A stretch of DNA of 64,000 bases from Pteria penguin (GCA_035048485.1 CM068586.1:32768849-32832848); one strand, 5' to 3'; counted from the stretch's first letter, positions 24,960-38,259 are shown. The notes: a model not told the origin generated them from the letters alone. Translations and numbers: made by a program.

Positions 24960-27900
24960 AGAAATCAATATCAAATCATTCAAACTTTAATGTTAATAAA
25001 TCTCATCAGGCAAATTCTCTTTGCAGTATGTCCATCGTAAAGTATAACGTTTCATAAGTACTTGATCAACTACTTTCCATATCATGGACGCTTCGACTAT
25101 TAGTAATGAGAATAGAACTGTAGATGTTTCGGTGCCTTAGAAGTCGAATTCGTTGTTCAATACTTACATACGGTATTTCCTTTTAATATCAATAACCCAA
25201 AGTTTATGTAAACATTTATCTTAACGTCACACAATAATTTCACCTATATTGTGTTCTTCACAGTCTACACGCAATGAGTGTAATGGATGATCTGAAAGAC
25301 TGAATGAAAAAATTGATGGGATAGAATTTTCAAATATGACAAAGTATAATAGAAGTAAATATTTCCCACTACTCTCCCTACTTATGCATTTCAATTGATC
25401 ACTTCGATCAGTTTCAGTGTTCCTTCGGGAGGACTCATTCAGTGATAAACTTTCTCTTATATCATGCTGCGAGCGATATAGCCCATTTCCATTGAAGGCG
25501 TATCAATAAGCTTCATCCGATAAGTAAAATGTTCCCATGCTCGAGGGAAAGATAAAAATAAAAAAAGTGAAGAATTCCCTTGACGGGATTAGAAACACTA
25601 AGTGATATTTTTAAATTATAAGATGCTCCGTATATTCTAGCAGTATTCCGCTGTGTAAATAACGTATATATTTCCAATGCACATTTAGATTTTCTCTGAA
25701 AAATTTTATTTGATCGTCATTAGTCGGCACACGACTGCATCACCATCGAATATTTGTATGTTGTCCTTTTACTGTGCTAATCATTTATAATCTACATGTC
25801 CATGGCGATGTACACGCAATGCCCACTCTGCATCCTTTACCTAGACTTTGAATATCGGAGATCCAGCGGTAGTCTTTTGATTTATACTGACAAAAGACAC
25901 ATTAATTTCTGAATCAACACAAGAAGCAACAAATGAATATTAGCGATGTCTTATAGTGTGTTGAAACTTCTTGATAAGCATTTGCACTACTTATTTATCA
26001 AATACCAAGTAAGAGACTGAACAGAAACCTCACATATATTTGTTACGTTGAATTAACGCATAGATGGGCCAAGTTCTCATTGTATAACAATAATCTTCAA
26101 TTTCACAATTGCTTTTTTTCTGCAAACAATTAGTAACAACCCGTCTTGTTCCATATTCTTGGAGCTGTCACAGGTACTGATTTTCTTTTTTTTAAAGGAA
26201 GCTGATAAAAATTACTTACGTTAATTGTTTCATGAAGTTATGTATGATATTTCAAACGTCGGCTTTGGTCCCTTTTTGATTATTAAATGACAAACATTTC
26301 TCAAATTAATCGCAAATTTGGGAATATGAGAAAAAATAATCACAATTAGGGATAGGAGAAGTAATGCTTTATCTAATATCCTTTTTATATATTAGGGTCA
26401 CAATAAAGAACTGGTTTGTAAACATTTTTTGACTGACTCATTTGACTTTAATTATGGTTTAACCATTTATGAATTACTGGTGTAAGATATCACTGTTAAC
26501 ATTATACCGCTAATAATTATGGCATCAGGATAGATATTCATAATATCACTGGCGGAGGATGCGGAAGCCAGGAGATACCTACTCTTCGGTAGCACCCCTC
26601 ATATATGTAGTTCTTTCGAGTGGAATCAGTTACAAAATTTTGCTCAATTCTGTATTTCATCTTTATGCCTTCCTATCATGCTATTTTATACTGTTGTTGG
26701 AACATATCTATCCTTAAAGAGTAACCACAATGAATAATGTGTACGAAATGAAAAAATCAGATTATATTTTCTAGAACAACATTTCTTGCGGACCAGATGA
26801 ATACAGTTTTATTACTTGGTCTCCCTTCTTCTTCAAATTACAATATATATTAGATTGTTTTTGTAGATATTTTTTCACCTATTTGAACCCTGGAAATGCT
26901 AGTTTTATAACATAAACATGTAAATTTTAAAGTAAATAATACATTCAATAAGACAGTGGTTCAAACACAATTGTAAAACACATACAAATATGAAAAATTA
27001 TATTGGGGTAATATTTGAATATCTTAGTGGTATATACTTTGGAATCACATCTTCATGTTGTATGTCTTGGCGGATGCTATTATAGTAAGGCACTCGTGTA
27101 ATTGTAAAAAGATGATTGAAAATTTTGAAGAAATACAAAGTTTAAGTAGTGTAACGTGACATATTGACTGTATCTGATGTTTTCATCCTCTAATATATTG
27201 CAAATACAACAAATGTTATCTTAAACAATAAGCCAAGGTTACAATACAGTGTAAGTCATTCTCAACATCAAATGTTGGAATAATGAATGTTGTTACTGTA
27301 AGATGTCTTACGGCGCCAAACAAAAACAACAGTCATGATAAATAGACAATACTTGCAGCATATGATTTATACTTTTAAAACTAGGTTGGATCTGGATAGA
27401 AATAGACATTTAGGATATGAACGAAAGTTATCTGTCAAATATCTGTCAGACGTTTCTGTAATACTTTATGATTTCAAACACTTATTAGACATTAGTTCTT
27501 AAGTAATCAGTGTTTATTCTTCAGTTTTTTAGTCATTTAAAATAAATGAAAATATACGAAAATACAACCCAATACCATGGTTATTTACCGGATGTTATAT
27601 TAATAATTAATCAAAATAAATCTCTAACATTACTATGGGACTTAAATCATAATTGTGACGAGAAAAACTTCCAACGGTAATGTTTTATAGTGTCTTATAT
27701 ATATTATAACCATAGCATAATAATTATGTATGTTACGGTGGATGCAAGTAATATTGGAATGGAGATAATTATAATATACAGTTTTACCTTAATGGTACAG
27801 TCATTACCTACTTATCTTGTTTTACACTCATAATATTTATAGGTTTTGTAACTTAGTAAGCTTTTTTGACGTCAACACTATAAACTTCACAGAATTTTGG

Positions 27901-28150
27901 GGAAATTGATGGATTCATAAATAAATAAATAGACGTTTATATTGTCATAATGCCACTTCGTAAATTTAGTTTAGACACGTGCTATAGAATTTCCTGATAG
28001 CAGTTTATAATTTAAGGTAAAAGAAAGCCATAGTGACATTTTATAGGTGAAGGTTTCTGTGACGTTAGTTATTATTTCATTGCATTATCCCCTTCTTGGG
28101 CAACGATGGTGCTTAAAAGGTTAGAGCAACTAACCTAATTTCATTTAAAG
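24960..28150. other. No gene seen, 3.2 kb
   Basis: No open frame of interest on either strand, no repeat family recognised, and no splice-bounded exon found by eye. Confidence 0.45.
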
Positions 28151-28186
28151 TTTTTAGAAAAAGGTCAGTTTTGTGCCAAATTTGAT

Positions 28187-30709
28187 GTGACAAAAATTTC
28201 GAATACATTTTATCAGAAACATTTATATATGAAAGTCATAGTGTGTTTTATATCCATTCGCCAATGTTTGGGAAATCAAAAACACATAACTTGTTCAATA
28301 AACAACATTGTTTTGTTACATCTAACCCTGATGTTTCAGACTCTATTCCTTCGTCGTGTTCTTGTGATAAATCTAAATATGTTTATAAACCGGCAGGTCA
28401 TGTTATTACTGGTGACCTAAACTGTATTTCGGACAAGAAATTGCGCACCCTTTTTGGAAAAGGACCTAAATATAGGTTACCGTCCAGGATAGATTTCAAT
28501 AAATGCCGTGACGTTATAGAAGATGCTTTAACTACATATTGAAAACGTTGGTTTAAAAAAGAACAGGTAAAGGTTCATGCTCTTAATGATTGGAAATACG
28601 AGATTTTAAGAATTGTCGATATCCGTATTAAGAACTTTACGGAAAAACCGCATTTATTTCAACAGCCTAATACATTGACGGCAAATTCTATTAAAAAGAA
28701 GATAGCTGACTTACATGCTAAATATGTGTTTGTTCCTGCTGATAAAGCAGGTAATAACACAATAGTTGTTTGAAAACTATATCATATTGAAGTACTTAAA
28801 AACGAATTAAACTCCACTCATACATATGTGGAAAGCCCTACCTCAAAAGACAGCACCTTGCAAGATCACCTCATGACCATGTCCGACTTCAAAATTAAAA
28901 CTGATAAATCTGATCTACCAACCATATATTGGCTCCCAAAACTACATAAAAGTCCATATAAATCACGTTTCATATCTAATTCTAGCCACTGCTCTACTAC
29001 GGTACTATCGAAGCATATTACGTCTGCTCTAACTGCTATAAAAGATCATATTATCATATACTGTGATGTCGCATTTCATAATAGTAACATCAATTACTTT
29101 TGGTCGATTAAAAATTCTCATGAAGTTATAGACAAACTTCTTTCGCTAAATTTCAAAGCGACTCAAATTTCTACATTTGATTTTTCTACACTTTATACAT
29201 CTCTGCCTCATGATTTGATTAAAAGCAAGTTGCTGTCTCTTATACAATGGTGTTATCACAGAGAATCTAAAACGTACATATGTACTTCCAATAACTCCGG
29301 ATTCTTTTCCAACAAACAATATACTTCATATAAATACTGGACTTGCAAGGAAATATGTAAAGCACTAGATTTTCTCATGAATAATACTTTTGTGCAATTT
29401 GATGGCAAGATATATCAACAAATAGTTGGGATTCCTATGGGAACTAACTGCGCGCCTCTGATAGCAGATTTATTTCTTTATTGTTATGAGAGGGATTTTA
29501 TGGTTTCTCTTCAAAAATCAAAACGTTTTGACCTCATTGACAAATTCAATAATACTTGTAGATATCTGGATGATATTTTGGTTATCGACAACCCTGAATT
29601 CGAACAATTTATATCAGAAATTTATCCACCAGAGCTCACATTGAATAAAGCTAATACTTGAGATAAATCTACACCTTTCTTAGATTTAAACATCAAAATT
29701 ATCAACCACCTAATATATACTAATATTTATGATAAACGCGAGGATTTTGGATTTCCTATTGTAAATTTCCCTCACTTGGATGGCGATGTCCCTCGACTCC
29801 CATCATATGGTATCTATATATCTCAATTAGTTCGATTTGTCAGAGGCTGCACCGATGTTTTGGACTTTCATAAACGAAATTTACAAATTACTACTAAACT
29901 TTTAACTCGGGGTTACAGATATCACAAGCTAAGAAAACATTCGGCAAATTCTTCAGATCTTATTCAGAACTTCTATCTAAATTTGGAAATATTTCTTTTC
30001 AACAGTATGTATCCAATGGAATTTCCCATCCTTATTTCTAAGGTGATCTCGTATATAAACTAAGGAAAGTAAAAGGCTCCGATAACGTTATTTTATCATG
30101 TAATAAAATAATCAAACGTCTTATAAATAGACAATATGATATTGAGATCATCAAAAAGACTATAGGTCTTGTATTTGGCCCCTCTACAGCCTTATGCAGA
30201 CTTTTACTTGAACGTTGCACGCTGACTTACAGGGCGGTGGGGACTATATGACGGGCCTTGTCCAAACCTCTTTCAGAGGAGACATGGTCCTGAACCTCAG
30301 CTCGCTTTCAGACTGGCAGAGCACGGTTTATCATGTTGATGTCGCATTTATACCATTATGTGTTTTACAATACCTTACGTGTTTATATTTTATGACCTCT
30401 CAATATGCGATACCTGTTGACCCTTGTTCTTTACATGGAGGATTATTTATAAATTTTTAAATGTACGTCCTTTGATTGTTCTGCTGTTACGGTGAGTGGG
30501 AAGGTGGGCCCGTAAACCGGTTAACCACACCATTTGTTTGGCTTTTGTCAAATTAAATGACCGTCCTAAGTCGGTATCGTAATTGCACTACAATCAAATA
30601 TTTTTGTAATGTGATATATGTTCTAGTATATTATTGATATTCATGTATTGTATAGCTCTATGGTGACTTCTGCCACATAACTGAGCCAGTAACTCCTCTT
30701 TTTTCTTTC
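28187..30709 (+). mobile_element. Reverse-transcriptase element (Penelope-like type), near full length but dead
   Basis: One frame runs from about 28243 to 29935 with three in-frame stops, all TGA, at 28540, 28771 and 29659. Recognisable stretches in order: YKPAGHVITGDLN (28390), GKGPKYRLPSRIDF, FVPADKAGNN (28740), TIYWLPKLHKSPYKSRFISN (28924), DFSTLYTSLPHDLI (the first catalytic Asp region, 29180), GIPMGTNCAPLIADLFLYCY (29430), CRYLDDILVID with the YxDD catalytic pair (29565), and PSYGIYISQLVRFVRG (29805). Compared with the minus copy at 20147, one A is missing from an A run at about 29935, which shifts the frame. The 3' UTR (30245-30709) ends CTCTTTTTTCTTTC. The 5' end is uncertain. No endonuclease domain was seen. 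Confidence 0.85.
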
Positions 30710-30924
30710 TAGTATTAGCTGCCGTTGAATTTAACGCATTGGTTTGATTTTATTGTTTGTTAAGATTTTATCGTAACTAAATAACATGCAGGCAGATTTA
30801 ACAGAAATATTTTAATCATTTAACTCACGCTGAGTACCTGATATAAGTGGTCTATGCATGTCCACTGCTCTGTTCTTGTTTGTGACACAATTACATAACA
30901 TTACATATTTACATCTTTACAAGT

Positions 30925-31312
30925 GATAAATGCGCATATGGTGCACTAAATTAAAAGGTATATATGTTCTATATTTATTATAACCACTACGCCGGTGTCA
31001 TTGCTGATGGACTGATAGTCTCCGAGGGCATCATAACTCTAATTTTCAGTGCTTTTGTACTGACATGGAATATATACTTCAAATTTTAAGTCATCAAATT
31101 AAGTAAATCACTATAAAACTAGGAGTATCTCATCCCGTCAATAGATTTTTTTGGTTCACTTTTCGGTCAATTTGGTTTCAACACTGCTCTTTAAATATTT
31201 ATATATTTTGAGAATTCCAATCATTTGGCCACGAGCATTACTGAAGAGACATAACTTGTCTAAATGCGCATATGGTGCACTAAATTAAAAGGTATATGTT
31301 CTATATTTATCC
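30925..31312 (+). repeat. RepA, copies 7 and 8 in tandem
   Basis: A 3' end (AAATGCGCATATGGTGCACT ... TATATGTTCTATATTTATTA, to about 30982) is followed directly by ACTACGCCGGTGTCATTGC and a full unit: TTTTCAGTGCTTTTGTACTG at 31045 to GCGCATATGGTGCACTAAAT at 31268. The head-to-tail junction suggests the natural unit is at least 330 bp, starting near 30984. Confidence 0.88.
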
Positions 31313-33945
31313 TATACTTTTATCAGAGACCTTTATACACAATACTACCGACAGTTGCTTTTTTTCTTCATGAAAGAATGATAATGTTACGGATCTAAGT
31401 ACATGTTTATCTTTTTAATAAAGAGAGTGTAGCTTTTTGAAACCCATATATCCCAGCATAATACCGTTATAGCTTTTAGTACTAAGTTTAACGCTAATGT
31501 TTCCTTTGTTTCCTCGTTCATACGAAAAACAATTCTTGGCCAAGGCAACAAAATATGATTATTGTATTGATGTTTTCATGTCATTGAGATAGTCAATGTA
31601 TAATAAGCTCTTTTTAAATCTCAGGAGACATTAATTTGATCCTCAAAGTAAATACATTATTATCATTATTATAATTATTATTTTTAATTATTCACTTAAA
31701 ATGGAGACGATTAACGTGCGTATAGTTGTGTTGTAACCTGTGTGAATAAGCTATATTTTGCTTACATTTTGTTTAGAGAAGGCAAAGTTTTAAGAAAAAC
31801 TCCAGGTAAAAAATTCCTTTGTATCTTAGTTCCTCACGTATCAATGTTAACAACAAAGTCAACCTAGCCTGATTTCTGTGCTTTAGATAGATGTTTATAT
31901 TTAAACGAGAGGAGAAAATTCCTATAGGAGTCTTCAAATGGAAGAATCTCAAATTTTACAATTTCTTGCATTGATTCCATTTAAGAAAACATATGTATTA
32001 CTATCACAGTCAACCATGTTTCTAGTGAAGAACGTCTTCGATTATTGATTTGTTTCTGTGTTGATATACTTTTCACACTTTACTACACTGTTGTTTAGGA
32101 GATCATAAAGAAAATTTAATTTATGTTTTATTTTATATTGAACATCTAATTGTTACATATCACCTCTATAACTAATGATAATTATTGATTTAACCTACCC
32201 TCTCTTCGGTGCATTTCACTTAAAGAGAAGACTAGTAAAAGAAAATACGTAATGATTGAAATATTTTCTACATATGTTATATACCACATCAATGACACAA
32301 CAGATGCATCATTTATTCCACATCATTACAAGTTGTTTACTGTTACTAATTATTCGCTTGTTTCGTATGTCTTTTCTGATAATGCTTTGAATTCGTGCGT
32401 GTTCTTCTAAAGCGATACTTAACTTTTATACATGAAACAACTTACCTACTTTAAAAAAAAAGTAAAAGATATGTTTGATTGTTAATCATAACATATGATG
32501 ATTTCACTTATCTACTGGTGGCCCTTGTCAGGTATATTCCTTTGTATACTTTTGTACATTGCAACGAACATGTCTGATTGAACGGGGATCATACATGCCA
32601 AAGTATACCGAATATGACCCGGCAAAAATGTTTTTGAAACATCTAGAATGGAGTCACTGTCGTCAAATTTCTACAAAAAAGAAAATGAGCATGATTGCGC
32701 TCAACCGGAAGTTAGTTTTTGGTTTCGATGAGTCTAATTTTATGCCTAGTGGTTATTTCTTGAAATATTTCATTTACCGGTAATGCATTCTGCCAATTAT
32801 ATTTATGTTTTGATGAGTGGCGTAGCACAAATTGCACAGGTCTAAAATTTATTCTTTTTTTTAAAGTCAGATTTGTAAATTTATTAGTATTCAGAGTAAT
32901 AATGATAACAGAAATACATGTATAAATATTCGTCGATATACAGGCTATTGGTGATGATAAATAATATGTTAATTGTATTGAATTTTTATTTTGCATATGT
33001 ACAGTTCACTATTCGACGACAGAAATATAGAGTTTTACCATATGTATTACTATATTCACTATTCATCATTGAAACAAGATTTAATAACATTTTATAATAA
33101 AATGACATTGGTATTTATTGATAGTCTTGCTAAAACACTACGTACATCGCTTCTTCTTTGATTTAGATATTAGTGAACTGATATAAAAATCCGTGTAATT
33201 TCTACATGTTAATAACCGCTAAGTCAAGGTACCGTGTTTTCACTATAGATGTAAATATTTCCGTGTGTTGTCGTAGGTAACTAGCAATGCTAACGAACCA
33301 GATTTACTGTTAGCATAAACAAATAGGCAATTAATCAGTGGCATTGTATTAAAACACCCATTGAACTGTATTGAACGTGAACATTTGTGATGTTTCTGAA
33401 TAGAGTGCACTATATCAAATTCAGTTCATGCCAATTATTGGCGTAAATCGTTGCCCAATATGAATAGATCTATTACATATTTTGTAGTGATCTGCGTAAA
33501 CGTGTTATCTAGATAGTGTCTATAGTGTTTTTACTGACACTGTTGTTTTATTTGACATTCTGTAATTCGCGACATGCTTTGGTTGATGTATAATGTACAT
33601 CTGCTTGCATTATAGCATTATAATTGGTTATCAGGTAACAATAGCCAAGAACACTGATTTATCTGTTTAATTCTACCCACTGTGTTTCAAAACATGGAAT
33701 CGAATGTATAGTTTTCGTCTACAGTAATTTCTTTTCAAACGTTAAATTTATAATTGTTTAAATGCATGTTACGATAAAAGAACTGTGATATCTATTATCA
33801 ATTTATTTAGAGGATGGTATATAATTGTTTACCAATTTAACAAATAAACCACGAAGGAGTACCGTAGGGTTACCAACATATCGAAGTCAATGAAATAAAG
33901 GAACAATATCATGTACAATGTCATATTCAGACAAATACAAACCCT
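31313..33945. other. No gene seen, 2.6 kb
   Basis: A frame at 32559-32783 and its antisense partner have no start context, motif or splice support. Otherwise AT-rich non-coding DNA. Confidence 0.4.
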
Positions 33946-33949
33946 AATT

Positions 33950-34032
33950 AAATTGGGGTAAGACCTGATGCCCGAGGGGGATAAGCCTCCTTTCCTTGCA
34001 TGAAACACCGTCGCAAACGTCCTGCAACAACT
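33950..34032 (+). repeat. RepD-like, copy 3
   Basis: GGGGTAAGACCTGATGCCCG, then AGGGGGATAAGCCTCC and CACCGTCGCAAACG, in the order seen at 63820-63905 (TTAAGATCAGGTGCCCGGGA, GTGAGCATTTCC, GCCGTCACA). Confidence 0.5.
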
Positions 34033-34202
34033 ATTTCAGTTCAGGAATTACATATATGCAAACATACGCACATGTAGCAGACAGGGATACTAAATCAAAT
34101 TATCCCATTCACGGTATGAAATGCTGTTGAAAATTCATGTAAACAAATGTCTGTATGTATACATACACTGTCAAATAAAGTATAGTAAAATTTTCAAGGA
34201 GG

Positions 34203-34530
34203 TTAGTTAGTATGATCAGATCCCAAAGTGTTGATCAACATTTTTAAAAGGGGGATCTCAACTTGCACCAAATCCTTATATCGACCATAGAACTTCCTCA
34301 ATGACAATTTCAAACGTTCTCTAATATATCCTTGTGAATGTGTGTTGCTACTCGGGAAAGGGAAGTCGGTGATAATGAAATTAAATCGTCACGTTTGTCA
34401 TAAAGTAAAGCAACTAACGAACCATCATAACTAACTGATAGGAGTATATCGTGATATGAAGCCGAAAATGCGCTCTCAGTTGTATCTTTTATCTGGAGTT
34501 CCTTTGAATATAAATAAATATTTACATAAT
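34203..34530 (-). pseudogene. C-terminal fragment of another RT element
   Basis: The frame from about 34530 reads KELQIKDTTESAFSASYHDI, then LLSVSYDGSLVALLYDKRDD. After a missing base near 34385 it continues in a second frame as FIITDFPFPSSN, then SQGYIRERLKLSLRKFYGRY and a stop at 34203. YDKRDDF and the block after it correspond to the YDKREDFGFPIVNF segment of the elements at 20 and 29.7 kb, so this is the same class but a different subfamily. The expected SYGIYISQLIR segment is deleted between SSN and SQGY. Confidence 0.6.
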
Positions 34531-34599
34531 TCTTACCTGTCCTGATACAATAAATATAGCATTGCAACGGTGTTCAGTCAGCAGGGGATAATTTCTCCA

Positions 34600-35725
34600 G
34601 TTTTATAGCTGATAAAGCATATTCTAACTTCCGTCTTGGTGTCCGAATATGTTTTAATTCTGAACTGGAAATCATTTTACCCTATGAACATAACCATTTG
34701 GGTTAAAATCTTGTTATGGATTGTTTAAATGTGTGCTAATGTATATCATGAAAGTTGGTGGTTTTCTTTCTATATTTCGTTTTCAATACATTGATGTCAC
34801 TGTTATAAATGATGTAATCTCTCTCTTTCTAGTAAATTTGCTTTCTAATGCATGTTTACATATTTTTCTATAAATGCTACTTCTTTGAACCATCACTAAA
34901 TCATTTATTCTGATCAAACCATTTTATTGTTTTTCAAGCATCAGCAAAATTGTCAACAAACCTCCGTGTAGCTATAATAACACGCCGCAACTAATTTCAT
35001 GATGTTTAATATTGCCAAATAATTTTATGTCAGCTATTACTGAAATAATTGAGCTGTAGTTTAATTATTTTTATACTGATTTTATGTGTTACGGTCTCAG
35101 ATACCAGGAACTTATATTTTCCAAGTGTGTCGCTCACAACAGTGTTCTACGGAGCGCATTTATTAAACTCTATCCATCAGAATAAAACCAGTTGTTTTAA
35201 AGATAATCCAAATCCAAATTTTCATCAAGGGTTCTGAGGTCCATGGATGTTTGACATGATACTTGTATTTCACACTTATTTATATTTCTCCAACTTCATG
35301 ATTTATTCACGAGATTTTAAAGTTTATTTTTAAAAATTTTTATAACCGCAAGTATGCGATATATGCATAGAAACATGATGTTGTGATATTTTGTATTCCA
35401 ATACAACTTATTACATGCAGATATATGAATAGCTCTTGCAATAAATTAAAATACATTTTGTTAATTAAAAAAAGATATATATCTTCCACTGATTTTATTA
35501 AACATAAAGACATGCGTCATGTGATAAAACAAGAGACAACTTAGTGTTACATATCCAGAAACAACATTGATCAATGTCAAACAGAAAAGCAACGATCTCC
35601 AAAATATTTTTTTGTTTGACTATAGTTCTACGTCATACCTAGACTGTTTTATTTACATGGTAACGACATATATCCGATGCGTACACAGATACTAGGTATA
35701 TACAAAGGAAAAGCATTTAAAGATC
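34600..35725. other. No gene seen
   Basis: A short frame at 35049-35237 has a hydrophobic start but begins at a non-ATG codon and lacks support. Confidence 0.4.
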
Positions 35726-35733
35726 TTGTATAT

Positions 35734-35853
35734 ATGCCACATGTACCATGGCACTGAACCTCAGTGTTATATGCCTGTACCATACCCCATCACTTGGAAC
35801 CTCAGTGTTTATATGCCTATACCATGTCCCATGACACGGAACTTCGGTGTTTA
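35734..35853. repeat. Minisatellite, three units of about 40 bp
   Basis: Three degenerate copies of a unit containing ATGCC(T/A), ACCAT(G/A)CC, GGAACCTCAGTGTT. The long open frame that begins here reads through the repeat and is not supported. Confidence 0.75.
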
Positions 35854-36074
35854 CTGTTTGACCCGCAAGACCGAAAAAATAGGTGGAACACAAATTTTTC
35901 CGGTGGAAAGTTGGCTTCTACAAGGAATTATGAAAATTATCGGGGAAACTTCTAGAATACTTGATTTTGAAAATGCTAAACAAGTTAGAGGTAGTTTCAC
36001 AGAAAAAAATCGTTATATTAACATTTACCGAGATATTTTCAAAATGTGCTATAACGACCTGAGATGTTCCACCT

Positions 36075-36111
36075 GAAAATTGACGGTCCGGATTCGTATT
36101 TCGAAACTGAC
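36075..36111 (+). repeat. 36-bp sequence shared with 12503-12540
   Basis: GAAAATTGACGGTCCG followed by TATTTCGAAACTGA is found in both places with only two differences (R and Y positions in the middle). The flanks do not match, so it is a relic of an unrecognised dispersed element. Confidence 0.7.
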
Positions 36112-36778
36112 GCATGGTTTATCCACCAACTTGACATCTAAAAACGTATCAGTAGATGATATAGTTTAATATACTGCAAATGATAATCCCACAGTTGCAT
36201 TGAATTTCCATTTTAAGTACATATCAATACTCACAGAAAAAAAATTACTTTTGAAAATATTTTGTTTATAAATGCAAGTGAATTCTCGAACGAGATTAAC
36301 ACGTTTAATCAGTCCCTCGTTACTATATCATAGAGGGACATAGGATTACTATTAATAAATTCAAAATATATGTATATCAAACGATAAGATTACAAACCTC
36401 GAACGAACGCGAATTGGAAACGTAAATAGAAAATAAACTATACGATAGAAGAACATCAATCTCATGTGTGATATATACAAATTTATAAATAAATAATTTA
36501 GATAAATGTACAGGTTTGAAAAGTTGTTTTTAACCGAGGATACTTCAATATATACAGTCATCCATCAAGTAGATTTTATCCCACAGTATGCTCATCATGC
36601 GTTACATTTAGGCAAGACGCCACGGATTTCAAAGAACCTTATCCACCTTGGTTAAGGTTTTAATTCAATGCATTCTGTGTTTGACGATATCACGTGAAAT
36701 TCTATTCTGTTTTATATATTGAGCCCTTTGTACACTTAACCAAAAACGCTGACCTCAATAGAAATGTGCAATCTACTA

Positions 36779-38174
36779 TCATATCATACGTAGATATCGC
36801 TTGCATGGTAAACGTGCATCGTTATGACGTAGATAATCGAGGAAGTTTTTGTTTAAAAATGCAAACATCATCGAGGTGAACATCCCTCTGGATGACACCA
36901 AAACTAAGCCAATGTGCTGCAAAATATGCAATGCATCACTATGTAAATGGGTAGGAATAAGGATAAAAATGTAAGAACAAGTGATAAATATGAATAAAAT
37001 AAATGACATTGAAATTTCTGTTTTAACTTTCTTCACATCAAATATTCTTTTTCTGAATTCTTGTTGATGAACTCTCCAGAGTGAGAGGGTAAGATAAAAC
37101 GCAGTGAACATAATGAAGATTAATTTTGGTGTCTCTACTATCCAGACGATACGTAAAACGGAATGGTTTTTCCAACATACTACCTTGTGGCTGAGAGATA
37201 TGGCTACTATCCATACAGTGACGGGAATTAAGGGAACTCCCCATCCAATGATCCAGTATGTTAAGTACCCAGATGTACATAAATATCCCGACCTTGAAGT
37301 GATTTGTAGAAAATGAGAATCCAAAGAAAACCAGCAAAGCAACAGGATATCAGAATAATGGTTAAGTGATGTCAGCACATTACACACAATATCTGATAAA
37401 TGATGGGTATGTAAAATATGTTGTATCTGCAGAAAAACAATCAGATGTGTTGAAAGTTTACAAATCGCGTCTAGCAATACACAGCAATAAACATGTTTAT
37501 AAATCCTAACGTGTAGTATAGAAATTACAAATTTTGGGAGTACATAGTGATAGAGAAACATAACTGTCATAACACTTAAAATTGACAATAAGAGGAAACT
37601 TATTCCAACGATGTTCATAATCTCCACTTTTGTTTTCATGTCGTCTGTAAATTCGATAAAATCATTTTGAAATGCATCATCACTATCGTCAAGACAAAAT
37701 TCAAAGTTTGTTTTTTGAAGAGTTATCAGCGTGGAGTTTACGTCCACCCATTCACCGAAGTCTCCGCATTTTCGGTAGGCATAATTTGTGGACGTGAAAC
37801 CATAATACGGTGGACATTTTTGTGAAGTTATTTGTCCAGCTTTAGTAGGGGGCCAGCAAAGAAGCCCATCATATGTACTGTTACAGTATGTGCCATTCAG
37901 AACAGTGTTTCTATATTCTACGAAACAATGCACTGCAGTCATATGACGTTTGTGAAGTTCTCCCTCTGAAAATTAATAAACTCTCATAAGCATCAATGGT
38001 AAAAATGGTTGTTGTCAATAACAATACGATTTCAATTTAACATCACATTTCAGCGGTAGTTTAATACATTCTATTAAACATTTAAGGTAAACTATTCCTT
38101 TACTGTAAACTATATAAATATCGTTAAAGCATCTAATAAACCTTAATAAAAGAAAACTTATTACCTTTCTCCAT
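36779..38174 (-). CDS. Secretin-type (class B) GPCR, two exons
   Basis: Seven-helix receptor for a peptide hormone at the plasma membrane. Main exon 36779-37965 (acceptor TTTTCAG at 37966). From the internal Met at 37942 there are 387 residues. The ectodomain has six cysteines (6, 20, 29, 43, 59, 83) and the hormone-receptor pattern YDGLLCWPPTKAGQ, later AYRKCGDFGEW, with N-glycosylation sites near 16, 21 and 69. Helices lie at about 108-131, 138-172, 187-213, 228-250, 264-290, 307-330 and 340-363. Family marks are RIYKH (helix 2), GWGVPLIPVTVW (helix 4) and SSRG/FLN (helix 7). A candidate first exon, ATG at 38174 to 38165 (MEK plus one base, donor G|GTAATA), joins in phase to give MEKEGELHKRHMTAVHC. 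It has an upstream in-frame stop but no signal peptide. The tail after helix 7 is short. The helix-6 PxxG motif and the EGLYL motif (here LDSHFL) are altered. The ligand is unknown; a PDF/calcitonin/CRF-like receptor is possible. Confidence 0.88.
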
Positions 38175-38216
38175 TGCTATTCTTGAAAACTTAAAATCTC
38201 CGTGCCTTCATAATAT

Positions 38217-38254
38217 GCTTTATATCAAGAGGACCAATTGTGTTTTCTTTTATA
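38217..38254 (-). promoter_or_regulatory. Candidate TATA promoter of the class B GPCR
   Basis: TATAAAAG on the minus strand at 38254-38247 lies 73 bases before the candidate ATG at 38174. A start of transcription about 30 bases downstream would fall near 38220 and leave a 5' UTR of about 45 bases. No initiator was verified. Confidence 0.4.
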
Positions 38255-38259
38255 CGTGA

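Noticed and set aside
35726..36076. Plus-strand 116-codon frame
   Set aside because: Begins inside a minisatellite at a non-ATG codon, no domain.
37038..37337. Frames of 70-99 codons on both strands
   Set aside because: Shadows of the class B GPCR exon in other frames.
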